Positions 36,001 through 44,130 of a DNA stretch of 64,000 nucleotides are shown piece after piece. A model generated the notes under the pieces. The model was not told the origin of the DNA, searched no databases, and saw only the letters and a list, made by a program, of their open reading frames with translations. Both the position numbers and the translations under genes were made by a program. Position 1 is the first letter of the stretch. Each line of letters begins with the position of its first letter. Source of the DNA: Streptomyces sp. CB01635 (GTDB lineage Bacteria; Actinomycetota; Actinomycetes; Streptomycetales; Streptomycetaceae); contig NZ_NNBL01000002.1 in the NCBI RefSeq assembly GCF_002803065.1, forward strand, positions 795,476-859,475, written 5' to 3'.

Positions 36001-36884
36001 TGCGGCTGGAGGCGGGACAGGTCGCCGTCGTCACGGGCGCGGCGAGCGGCATCGGCCTTGCCATGGCACGGCGGTTCGCGGCCGACGGCCTGAAGGTCGT
36101 GCTCGCGGACGTCGAGGAGTCCGCCCTGGAGAAGGCCGCCGCCGGCCTGCGCGAGGACGGCGCCACCGTGCACGCGCGCGTGGTCGACGTCGGGGACCGC
36201 GGCCAGGTCTTCGCTCTCGCGGACGCGGCGTACGAGAGGTTCGGCGCCGTCCATGTCCTGTGCAACAACGCGGGCGTCGGCTCGGGCGCCGAGGGCCGCA
36301 TGTGGGAGCACGAACCGAACGACTGGAAGTGGGCCTTCGAGGTCAACGTGTGGGGCGTCTTCCACGGCATCCAGGCCTTCGTGCCGCGCATGATCGAGGG
36401 AGGCGCGCCCGGCCACGTCGTCAACACGTCCTCCGGCGACGGCGGCATCGCCCCGCTGCCCACCGCCTCCGTGTACGCGGTCACCAAGGCGGCCGTCGTG
36501 ACGATGACCGAGTCCCTGTACGCGCACCTGAAGGCGGAGCACGCGCGCGTGGGCGCCTCCGTGCTCTTCCCCGGACCCCACATGCTGCGCACCGGGCTGT
36601 GGGAGTCGCACCGCAACCGGCCCGAGCGGTACGCCAAGGAGAGGCCGCGCAGGACCCCGTACCGCAGCCTCGGCCAGTGGGAGTCCGCGATGAAGGAAGC
36701 GGGCCAGGAGGTGGCGTTCACGCCGGTCGAGGAGGTCGCGGACTTCGTCGCCGAGGGCATCGCGGCCGGCCGCTTCTGGCTGCTGCCCGAGAGCGAGCAC
36801 AGCGACCGGCAGATCAAGGCCAGGTCCGCCTCGATGCTGGAGCGCGCGAACCCGGCGTACCTGGAGAGCTTCATTCTGGACTGA
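36000..36884 (+). CDS. Classical SDR family oxidoreductase
   Basis: A 294-residue SDR with an intact tetrad: TGAASGIG (12-19), CNNAG (88-92), a catalytic Ser in VNTSSGDGG, and YAVTK (Tyr159, Lys163). The aspartate after beta-2 (LADVEE) suggests NAD(H) rather than NADP(H). A C-terminal extension of about 50 residues is longer than usual. The ATG overlaps the preceding stop. It probably oxidises or reduces a hydroxy/keto group in the pathway of this operon. Confidence 0.9.
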   Translation: MRLEAGQVAVVTGAASGIGLAMARRFAADGLKVVLADVEESALEKAAAGLREDGATVHARVVDVGDRGQVFALADAAYERFGAVHVLCNNAGVGSGAEGRMWEHEPNDWKWAFEVNVWGVFHGIQAFVPRMIEGGAPGHVVNTSSGDGGIAPLPTASVYAVTKAAVVTMTESLYAHLKAEHARVGASVLFPGPHMLRTGLWESHRNRPERYAKERPRRTPYRSLGQWESAMKEAGQEVAFTPVEEVADFVAEGIAAGRFWLLPESEHSDRQIKARSASMLERANPAYLESFILD

Positions 36885-36894
36885 AGGGCATGTG

Positions 36895-38178
36895 ATGACC
36901 GACCAGGACCCCTACCTGATCATCTCCTCCGACTGCCACGCCGGGCTGCCCACCGAGGAGTACCGGCCCTATCTGGACAGCCGCTTCCACCGCGCCTTCG
37001 ACGAGTTCCTCGGCGAGCGGGGCGCCCGCCGCGAGGAGGCGACGCGGCTCGGCATCCGCAACGACGCGTTCGCCGCCAAATGGTTCGCCGACAACTCGGA
37101 AGGCCTGCGCGGCGGTTGGGACTCCGCGCAGCGCCTCAAGGAGCTGGACGGCGACGGGGTGGCCGCCGAGGTCGTCTTTCCCGACGCGGACGCCGTGGAC
37201 AGCCGGACGGCGGCGCCTTTCGGCGTCGGGCTCGGGCTCTCGGGTGACCAGGATCCGGAGCTCGGCATGGCGGGCGCTCAGGCGCACAACCGCTGGCTCG
37301 CCGACTTCGTGTCCGAACACCCCGAACGGCACTGCGGCGTCGCCCTGTTGCCCATCACCGGCGAGGTCGAGCGCGTCGTGGCGGAGGTCCACCGCGCCAA
37401 GGAGTCCGGGCTCGGCGCGCTGATGATTCCCTCCATGTGGGTCGACAAGGCGCCCTACCATGACCGGCGTTACGACCCCGTGTGGGCCGCGGCGGCGGAG
37501 TGTGCGATGCCCGTGGTCACGCACTCCGGGGCGGCGCCCCGCCACGAGTACGGCGACCACCTCGGGATCTATGTCTCCGAAGTGACGTGGTGGCCGGCGC
37601 GACCACTGTGGTTCATGCTCTGGTCGGGCGTCTTCGAGCGCCACCCGGGCCTGAAGTTCGGCGTCGCCGAGTCGGGCTGCTGGTGGCTGCCCAACCTGCT
37701 GTGGTTCATGGACCGCCTCTACCTGGGCGCGCACGGCGGCAAAAAGCTCTCGCCGTTCGCCGAGCTCAAGCGCTCCCCGCACGAGTACCTGGACCGCCAG
37801 GTGTTCATCTGCGCCACCAACACCAAGCGCCGCGAACTCGCCCAGCGCTACGAGATCGGGGTCGACAACATCCTCTGGGGCAGCGACTTCCCGCACCCCG
37901 AGGGCACCTGGCCCGACACGCGCACGTGGCTGAAGAAGACCTTCCACGACATTCCGGTGGCGGAGACCCGGCGCATGCTGGGCCTCGCCGCCGCCGAGGT
38001 CTTCGGCTTCGACACCGGGAAGCTGGCCCCGCTGGCCGCCCGCATCGGCCCGACCCCCGCCGAACTCGGCCAGGACACCGACCAGTCGGCCGTCGAGGCC
38101 TCCTGGGCGCGCTCGCGCGAGGTGGGCCGCCACTGGCTGACCGACCACGACTTCCCCACCCTGGGGGTGACCTCATGA
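36895..38178 (+). CDS. Amidohydrolase 2 family protein (first of pair)
   Basis: This is a 427-residue TIM-barrel metal-dependent hydrolase of the ACMSD/amidohydrolase-2 group. The first metal motif reads SSDCHAG (Asp13, His15) in place of HxH. VVTHSG supplies the next His, and ILWGSDFPHPEG the late Asp. Relatives are decarboxylases or C-C/C-N hydrolases. ATG 36895 with AAGG upstream is preferred to GTG 36892. The stop overlaps the next ATG (ATGA). It is clearly paralogous to the next gene. Confidence 0.88.
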   Translation: MTDQDPYLIISSDCHAGLPTEEYRPYLDSRFHRAFDEFLGERGARREEATRLGIRNDAFAAKWFADNSEGLRGGWDSAQRLKELDGDGVAAEVVFPDADAVDSRTAAPFGVGLGLSGDQDPELGMAGAQAHNRWLADFVSEHPERHCGVALLPITGEVERVVAEVHRAKESGLGALMIPSMWVDKAPYHDRRYDPVWAAAAECAMPVVTHSGAAPRHEYGDHLGIYVSEVTWWPARPLWFMLWSGVFERHPGLKFGVAESGCWWLPNLLWFMDRLYLGAHGGKKLSPFAELKRSPHEYLDRQVFICATNTKRRELAQRYEIGVDNILWGSDFPHPEGTWPDTRTWLKKTFHDIPVAETRRMLGLAAAEVFGFDTGKLAPLAARIGPTPAELGQDTDQSAVEASWARSREVGRHWLTDHDFPTLGVTS

Positions 38179-39401
38179 GCGAGCGCTACACCGTGATCTC
38201 CGCGGACTGCCACGCGGGAGCCGATCTCCTCGACTACCGGCCCTACTTGGAGTCCCGCCACCACGACGCGTTCGACGCGTGGGCGGCGAGCTACGTCAAT
38301 CCGTACGCCGACCTGCTCGCGGACACCGCCGACCGCAACTGGAACTCGGACCGGCGCATCGCCGAGCTCGAACAGGACGGGATCGTCGCGGAGGTCGTCT
38401 TCCCGAACACGATCCCGCCGTTCTTCCCGTCCGCGTCCCTGATGGCCCCGGCCCCGACCCGCGAGGAGTTCACGCGGCGCTGGGCGGGGCTGCGTGCCCA
38501 CAACCGCTGGCTCGCCGACTTCTGCGCCGCCGCTCCGGGGCGCAGGGCGGGCGTCTTCCAGATCCTCCTCAACGACGTCGACGAGGCCGTCAAGGAGATC
38601 AGGTGGGCTGCTGCCGCCGGGCTCAAGGGCGGCCTGCTGCTGCCCGGCACACCGCCGGGCTCGGGCCTTCCCGAGCTGTACTCGGCAGCGTACGACCCGA
38701 TCTGGGCCACCTGCGCCGAGCTCGGTGTGCCGGTCAACCACCACGCGGGCTCGGCGTCCCCGCCGCTCGGCGACGAACCGGCGGCGCGCGCCGTGTTCAT
38801 GGTGGAGACGACGTGGTTCTCGCACCGGGCCCTGTGGCACCTGGTGTTCGGCGGCGCGTTCCGCCGCCATCCCGGCCTGAAGCTGGTCCTCACCGAGCAG
38901 GGCTCGGGCTGGATCCCCGGGGTCCTGGACATGCTGGACTACTACCACGGGCGACTCGTGGCGGCGGCGACGCGGGCGAACACGGCGGAGTCCAAGTTCG
39001 GTGCGGGGCTCGCCGATTCGATGGGCAAGGGGCCGTCCGAGGTGTGGCGTGAGAACTGCTACGTGGGGGCCAGCTTCATGCGCCCGCACGAGGTGCCCCT
39101 GCGCGACCGCATCGGCCTCGACAAGATCATGTGGGGCAGCGACTACCCGCACGACGAGGGCACGTACCCGTACACGCGCGAAGGGCTGCGGATCGCGTAC
39201 GCGGGGCTGCCGCGCGACGAGATCGCCGCGATGGTCGGCGGCAACACGGCCCGTGTCTACGGCTTCGACCTCGGTCTGCTCGACCCGATCGCGGCCCGCG
39301 TCGGACCGACCGTCCAGGAACTGGGCGAACCCCTCGACGAGGCGCCGAAGGACGCGACAAGTCCGGTGTTCGCCCGGGGAGGGTCGGTCCGGATCTGGTG
39401 A
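38175..39401 (+). CDS. Amidohydrolase 2 family protein (second of pair)
   Basis: A 408-residue paralogue of the preceding protein, with the same order of motifs: SADCHAG (Asp11, His13), VNHHAGSASP, GLKLVLTEQGSGW and IMWGSDYPHDEG. The two proteins align from start to end yet differ strongly, so they are not a recent duplication. They may form a heteromer or act on successive intermediates. The ATG overlaps the preceding stop; an in-frame extension to 37482 is a shadow. It is the last gene of the operon. Confidence 0.88.
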   Translation: MSERYTVISADCHAGADLLDYRPYLESRHHDAFDAWAASYVNPYADLLADTADRNWNSDRRIAELEQDGIVAEVVFPNTIPPFFPSASLMAPAPTREEFTRRWAGLRAHNRWLADFCAAAPGRRAGVFQILLNDVDEAVKEIRWAAAAGLKGGLLLPGTPPGSGLPELYSAAYDPIWATCAELGVPVNHHAGSASPPLGDEPAARAVFMVETTWFSHRALWHLVFGGAFRRHPGLKLVLTEQGSGWIPGVLDMLDYYHGRLVAAATRANTAESKFGAGLADSMGKGPSEVWRENCYVGASFMRPHEVPLRDRIGLDKIMWGSDYPHDEGTYPYTREGLRIAYAGLPRDEIAAMVGGNTARVYGFDLGLLDPIAARVGPTVQELGEPLDEAPKDATSPVFARGGSVRIW

Positions 39402-39422
39402 CCCAGGTGCGATGCTCGTCGG

Positions 39423-40145
39423 GTGACTGACGATGTGCAGGATGCACCGCACGAGGAGTCCCACGGCGGCGCGCTCGGAGCGCGGCTCAACTGGCTGCGC
39501 GCCGCCGTGCTCGGCGCCAACGACGGAGTGGTGTCCACCGCCGGGCTGGTCGTCGGCGTGGCCGGCGCCACCGAGGACCGCAGCACGCTCCTGACGGCGG
39601 GCCTCGCCGGGCTGCTCGCCGGCTCCATGTCGATGGCCGCGGGGGAGTACGTCTCCGTGTCCACGCAGCGCGACTCGGAGAAGGCGGCGCTCGCGCAGGA
39701 GAAGCGGGAGCTGCGCGAGTACCCGGAAGCCGAGCTCGTGGAGCTGACGGGGCTGCTCGAGGACCGAGGGCTCAGCCCCGAAGTGGCGCGGGAGGCCGCG
39801 GAGCAGCTCACCTCGCGTGACGCTCTGCGTGCGCACGCGCGCGTGGAGCTCGGCATCGACCCCGACGATCTCACCAACCCGTGGCACGCCGCCTGGGCGA
39901 GCTTCCTCGCCTTCACCGTGGGCGCGCTGCTCCCGCTGCTCGCGATCGTCCTGCCGCCCAGCGCCTGGCGGCTGCCCGTCACCGTGGTCTCCGTGCTCGC
40001 GGCGCTCGCCCTCACCGGCTGGAGCAGCGCCCGGACGGGGTCGGCGGCGGTGGGGCCCGCGGTGTGGCGGAACATGGCGGGCGGGGCGCTCGCGATGGCC
40101 GTGACGTACGGGGCGGGGTCGCTCCTGGGGGCGGCCGGGGTCTGA
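39423..40145 (+). CDS. VIT1/CCC1 family iron/manganese transporter
   Basis: This is a 240-residue membrane protein. LRAAVLGANDGVVSTAGLVVGV, then GLLAGSMSMAAGEYVSVSTQRD, is the VIT1/CCC1 signature. A charged cytoplasmic helix hairpin (about 80-145) binds metal in the family, and three C-terminal helices follow. It probably exports Fe or Mn from the cytoplasm. It starts with GTG 21 bases after the amidohydrolase stop, without a clear Shine-Dalgarno, so it may have its own promoter. Confidence 0.9.
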   Translation: MTDDVQDAPHEESHGGALGARLNWLRAAVLGANDGVVSTAGLVVGVAGATEDRSTLLTAGLAGLLAGSMSMAAGEYVSVSTQRDSEKAALAQEKRELREYPEAELVELTGLLEDRGLSPEVAREAAEQLTSRDALRAHARVELGIDPDDLTNPWHAAWASFLAFTVGALLPLLAIVLPPSAWRLPVTVVSVLAALALTGWSSARTGSAAVGPAVWRNMAGGALAMAVTYGAGSLLGAAGV

Positions 40146-40201
40146 GCGAACGCGCGGGAACCGGCGGAGATCAATGGGGGAAGGCACCAACAACGAGAGT
40201 C

Positions 40202-40226
40202 TTACCACGAGTAATACTTGTCGGTA
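40202..40226. promoter_or_regulatory. Candidate operator with TTAC/GTAA half sites
   Basis: In an AT-richer stretch before the sterol-desaturase gene, TTACCACGAGTAA (TTAC-n5-GTAA) runs into an inverted partner ending CGGTAA. Together they make an imperfect 25-base palindrome. Sites of this type precede lipid-metabolism genes in actinobacteria; the regulator is not in view. Confidence 0.4.
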
Positions 40227-40269
40227 ACAACGTCTAGCCGTGGCCCGTCCGTGGCTCTACGGTGCAGGC

Positions 40270-41172
40270 ATGTCGCCGAACCTGCCCGATGTCGTGCTCT
40301 GGTCGATCCCGGCCTTCGTGCTGCTCACCGTCGTCGAGATCGTGAGCGTGCGCATCCATCCCGATGACGACGCCGCAGGCTACGAGACCAAGGACGCCGC
40401 GACGAGCATCGGCATGGGACTCGGCAGCCTCGTCTTCGACTTCCTGTGGAAGATCCCGATCGTCGCGATCTACACGGCGGTCTACGAGCTGACGCCGCTG
40501 CGCGTGCCGATCCTGTGGTGGACGATCCCGCTGATGCTCCTCGCGCAGGACTTCTTCTACTACTGGTCGCACCGCGGACACCATGTCATCCGCATCCTGT
40601 GGGCCTGCCACGTCGTGCACCACTCCAGCCGCAAGTTCAACCTGTCGACCGCGCTCCGCCAGCCGTGGACGAGCCTGACGGTGTGGCCGTTCTACCTGCC
40701 GCTCATCGCGTGCGGCGTGCACCCGGCCGCGCTCGCGTTCTGCTCTTCGGTGAACCTCGTCTACCAGTTCTGGATCCACACCGAGCGCATCGACAAGCTG
40801 CCGCGCGCCTTCGAGTTCGTCCTCAACACGCCCTCCCACCACCGCGTCCACCACGCTTCCCAGGGCGGCTACCTGGACCGTAACTTCGGCGGCATCCTGA
40901 TCGTCTGGGACCGCCTCTTCGGGTCGTTCGTGGCCGAGGTCGAGCGCCCGGTGTTCGGCCTGACCAAGAACATCAGCACGTACAACCCGCTGCGGGTCGC
41001 CACGCACGAGTACGCGGCCATCGCCAGGGACCTGAAGGCGGCCGGCAGCTGGCGCGAGCGGGGCGGCAGGGTGTTCGGCGGGCCGGGGTGGCAGCCGAAG
41101 GACGGGACCGTGCCGACCCTGGCCCCCACCGCGGGCCAGGCCGCGGAGAAGGCCACTGAGGGAGCCGCATGA
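40270..41172 (+). CDS. Sterol desaturase / fatty acid hydroxylase family protein (AGMO-like)
   Basis: This 300-residue polytopic membrane protein has the di-iron histidine boxes of the fatty acid hydroxylase superfamily: SHRGHH (101-105), HVVHHSS (114-118) and SHHRVHH (about 195-200). A C-terminal segment with GGPGWQPKD follows the last helix. Alkylglycerol monooxygenase, which cleaves ether lipids, belongs to this superfamily. Its stop overlaps the start of a lysoplasmalogenase gene, which makes an ether-lipid role attractive. GTG 40240 is an alternative start. Confidence 0.85.
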   Translation: MSPNLPDVVLWSIPAFVLLTVVEIVSVRIHPDDDAAGYETKDAATSIGMGLGSLVFDFLWKIPIVAIYTAVYELTPLRVPILWWTIPLMLLAQDFFYYWSHRGHHVIRILWACHVVHHSSRKFNLSTALRQPWTSLTVWPFYLPLIACGVHPAALAFCSSVNLVYQFWIHTERIDKLPRAFEFVLNTPSHHRVHHASQGGYLDRNFGGILIVWDRLFGSFVAEVERPVFGLTKNISTYNPLRVATHEYAAIARDLKAAGSWRERGGRVFGGPGWQPKDGTVPTLAPTAGQAAEKATEGAA

Positions 41173-41894
41173 CGCCGACTCCGGCCCCGGCGCCTGGGGA
41201 GGCGCCGGCACCTGCTCGTGAACGCGCGGCCCGCCTCCTGCTCGCCGCCTTCGCGGTGGCGACGGCCGTCGACCTGATCGCCCTGCTCGCCGGGACCGAC
41301 CTCGTACACACCGTCGCCAAACCGCTCCTCATGCCGCTGCTCGCCGCGTCCGTCGTCGTGCGCGGCGGCCCGCGGCTCCTGACCGCCGCCCTGCTGTTCG
41401 GGTGGGGCGGCGACCTGCTGCTGCTCTTCGACGCCGATGTCGCGTTCCTCGCGGGCATGGGGTCCTTCGCCGCCGGACACGTCTGCTACCTCGTGCTCTT
41501 CAAGCGCGCGGGCACGCCACGCGCGCGTGGCGGGCTGCTCGCGGCCGCGTACGGCATCGCGCTCGTGACGACCGTGGCGCTCCTGTGGCCCGACCTGCCG
41601 GCCGACATGCGCGGGCCCGTAGCCGGTTACAGCCTGCTCCTGACCGCCATGGCGTACGGCTCCTCGCGCATGGGCCGCGCGGCGGGGTGGGGCGGCGCGC
41701 TGTTCCTGCTGTCGGACACGCTCATCGCGACGGGCGTCGCCGACTGGCCGCAGCTCCCGCGGCCCGACTTCTGGGTGATGCTCACCTACGTGGCCGCCCA
41801 GTACCTGCTGGCGCGCGGCGTGCTCGGACACCCCCTCGATGCGCGGGCGACACCGGCGGCGGCGTACCGTGAAAAGCGTACGACCACCTCCTGA
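41169..41894 (+). CDS. Lysoplasmalogenase-like YhhN family membrane protein
   Basis: A 241-residue protein with about eight transmembrane helices and the YhhN/TMEM86 pattern (KPLLMPLLAASVVV, WGGDLLLLF, GSFAAGHVCYLVLF, FLLSDTLIA). TMEM86 proteins hydrolyse the vinyl-ether bond of lysoplasmalogens. Its ATG overlaps the stop of the desaturase-like gene (ATGA), so the two are cotranslated. An Ala/Pro-rich N-terminal tail precedes the first helix. Confidence 0.88.
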   Translation: MTPTPAPAPGEAPAPARERAARLLLAAFAVATAVDLIALLAGTDLVHTVAKPLLMPLLAASVVVRGGPRLLTAALLFGWGGDLLLLFDADVAFLAGMGSFAAGHVCYLVLFKRAGTPRARGGLLAAAYGIALVTTVALLWPDLPADMRGPVAGYSLLLTAMAYGSSRMGRAAGWGGALFLLSDTLIATGVADWPQLPRPDFWVMLTYVAAQYLLARGVLGHPLDARATPAAAYREKRTTTS

Positions 41895-41952
41895 GGCGCC
41901 CCGCACGCGATCCGTCAGCGGCGCCTGTGACCAGCACGAAGGACCCCCACTC

Positions 41953-42996
41953 ATGCGCGCCACCACCATCCATGCCCCGTTCGACATGCGCGTGGAGGAC
42001 GTGCCGGAACCCGTCGTCCAGCTCCCCACCGACGCTGTCGTCAGGGTCCTGCGGGCCTGCATCTGCGGCAGCGATCTGTGGGCGTACCGTGGCGAGGCGG
42101 CGCGCCAGCCCGGCCAGCGCATCGGACACGAGTTCCTCGGCATCGTCGAGGACACCGGCTCCGAGGTGACCGGCGTCCGGCGCGGCGACCTGGTCGTAGC
42201 CCCCTTCATGTGGTCGGACGGTGTCTGCGACTACTGCACCGAGGGCCTCACCACCTCCTGCGAGCACGGCGGCTTCTGGGGCGCGGTCGGTTACGACGGC
42301 GGCCAGGGCGAAGCGGTCCGCGTCCCGTACGCCGACGGCACCCTCGTCCAGCTGCCCGCCGACGCCGCCTCCGACGACCACCTCCTGACCGCGCTGCTCA
42401 CGCTCTCCGACGTCATGGGCACCGGCCACCACGCCGCGCTCGGCGCCGGTGCGCGCGCGGGCGCCACGGTCGCCGTCGTCGGTGACGGCGCCGTCGGCCT
42501 GTGCGCCGTCCTCGCGGCCAAGCGGCTCGGCGCCGAGCGGATCATCGCGCTCGGCCGCCACCAGGTCCGTACCGACATCGCGCGCCGCTTCGGCGCCACC
42601 GACGTCGTCGCCGAGCGCGGGGACGCGGCGATCGAGGCCGTCCGTGAGCTGACCCGCGGTCAGGGCGCCCACGCCGTGATCGAGGCCGTCGGCACCGAGC
42701 AGTCCATGAGCACGGCCGTGAACATCACCCGCGACGGCGGCGCCATCGGCTTCGTCGGCGTGCCGCACGGCAGCGGCACCGGTCTCGACCTCAGCGTCAT
42801 GTTCGACCGGAACATCGCCCTGCGGGGCGGCGTCGCGCCCGTGCGCACGTACATCCCGCAGCTGCTGCCCGACATTCTCGACGGCAAGATCGACCCGTCG
42901 CCCGTCTTCGACCTGACCGTCGGCCTCGAAGGTGTCCCGGACGGCTACAAGGCGATGGACCAGCGCACCGCGCTCAAGGTGCTCGTCACCAACTGA
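41953..42996 (+). CDS. Zinc-dependent alcohol dehydrogenase family protein
   Basis: This is a 347-residue MDR protein. Catalytic zinc ligands are in ACICGSDLW and RIGHEFLG, and the Rossmann site is AVVGDGAVGLCAV. The structural zinc lobe reads DGVCDYCTEGLTTSC; Asp stands where the first of four cysteines usually is, so this site may be weak or Asp-ligated. The substrate is unknown. GGA lies 9-11 bases before the ATG. An in-frame extension to 41839 is not conserved. Confidence 0.9.
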   Translation: MRATTIHAPFDMRVEDVPEPVVQLPTDAVVRVLRACICGSDLWAYRGEAARQPGQRIGHEFLGIVEDTGSEVTGVRRGDLVVAPFMWSDGVCDYCTEGLTTSCEHGGFWGAVGYDGGQGEAVRVPYADGTLVQLPADAASDDHLLTALLTLSDVMGTGHHAALGAGARAGATVAVVGDGAVGLCAVLAAKRLGAERIIALGRHQVRTDIARRFGATDVVAERGDAAIEAVRELTRGQGAHAVIEAVGTEQSMSTAVNITRDGGAIGFVGVPHGSGTGLDLSVMFDRNIALRGGVAPVRTYIPQLLPDILDGKIDPSPVFDLTVGLEGVPDGYKAMDQRTALKVLVTN

Positions 42997-42998
42997 CG

Positions 42999-43012
42999 CC
43001 CCGCGCGCGGGG
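42999..43012. terminator. GC-only palindrome between converging genes
   Basis: CCCCGCGCGCGGGG directly follows the alcohol dehydrogenase stop and precedes the copD stop. It could serve as a weak bidirectional terminator. Confidence 0.35.
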
Positions 43013-43014
43013 GT

Positions 43015-44046
43015 TCACGACCAGCGGATCGGGAGCGGCAGCGCGGTCAGGACGGCCGACACCGCGACCACCACGCCCAGGACCGCCACCTCCGCGCGCG
43101 CGGGCGCGTACGCGGCCCCCAGGCCGCCATTGCGCTGGCGGCCCCGCGCGACCAGGGCGAGCACGGAGACGACGGCCACGAGGATCACCTTCGCCAGCAG
43201 GGTGCGCCCGTAGGCCGTCGTCACCAGCTGGTCGAGGACCGTGCTCACCGGCATCCGCCGCAGCGTGCTGCACACGCCCGTAGCAGTGATGGCGGCGAGC
43301 AGGACGGCCGCCACGCGCGCGTAGAGCCCCAGCAGCGCGGCCCCCGCCTCAGGAGCCGTCGTACGCCAGCGGCGCAGCGTCCGCAGGACGTGCAGCAGAC
43401 CGCCCACCCACAGCGCGGCACACGTCAGATGGACGAGGGTCAGGGCCGAGCCCAGGTACGCCGTGTGCTCGGCCGGCGGGTGGACGCGCAGCGCCTCGCC
43501 CACCACGACGGCGGCCAGTGGCGCGAGCGCGGTCGCCGGGTGGCGTGAGCGGGCGCACAGGGCCGCCACCACGAAGGCGTTGACCTCAAGGAGGGCGAGG
43601 GTGCCGTCCCTGGTCCCGTAGAGCCCGGCGATGTCCAGGTCGGAGAGCGCATGCGGCACGAGGTTGCCGTTCGCCACGATCGACGCGAGTCCCAGCGCGG
43701 CCAGGAACCCCGCCCAGGGCGCGTACGCCGACCAGCTGCGCGGTCCGTCCCCGGGCGGCGCCCCGGGCACCCGCTGGGTGAGCCGCGCCGCGAACAGCTC
43801 GCCCAGCTGCACACAGAGAGCGGCGAACAGGAGCGTTCGAAGGAGCGCCACACCGGTGACCCCGGGCGCCGCCGCCTCACCCGTGCCGTCGAGGACGGCG
43901 GAGGGCCCGAGCAGGGGGATCACCGTGGCGGCGGCCACGAGGACGAGCGCGGCGACGGCCCGCCCGGTGGCGGGCCGTCGGGCGTGAGGGGCGGTGTCGT
44001 CCCCGCCGGGGGCGGGCGCCTCGGTGGTCTGTCGTATGGAACTCAC
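43015..44046 (-). CDS. CopD domain membrane protein (copper resistance D family)
   Basis: A 343-residue protein with about eight transmembrane helices, ending in a CopD domain (LVHLTCAALWVGGLLHVLRTL, then YGRTLLAKVILVAVV). CopD proteins are linked to copper uptake across the membrane. The usual CopC/YcnI partners are not adjacent here. GTG 44046 was chosen; the frame is open to 44082. The long cytoplasmic N-terminus (about 35 residues) is polar. Confidence 0.85.
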   Translation of the reverse strand: MSSIRQTTEAPAPGGDDTAPHARRPATGRAVAALVLVAAATVIPLLGPSAVLDGTGEAAAPGVTGVALLRTLLFAALCVQLGELFAARLTQRVPGAPPGDGPRSWSAYAPWAGFLAALGLASIVANGNLVPHALSDLDIAGLYGTRDGTLALLEVNAFVVAALCARSRHPATALAPLAAVVVGEALRVHPPAEHTAYLGSALTLVHLTCAALWVGGLLHVLRTLRRWRTTAPEAGAALLGLYARVAAVLLAAITATGVCSTLRRMPVSTVLDQLVTTAYGRTLLAKVILVAVVSVLALVARGRQRNGGLGAAYAPARAEVAVLGVVVAVSAVLTALPLPIRWS

Positions 44047-44130
44047 TTCGAGATCTTCACCAGCTGTGACAGATCCGGGCAAGGCCGGGAAAACAACTGG
44101 CGCAGTGGCATTCCGCCTGGGCGGCCGGCT

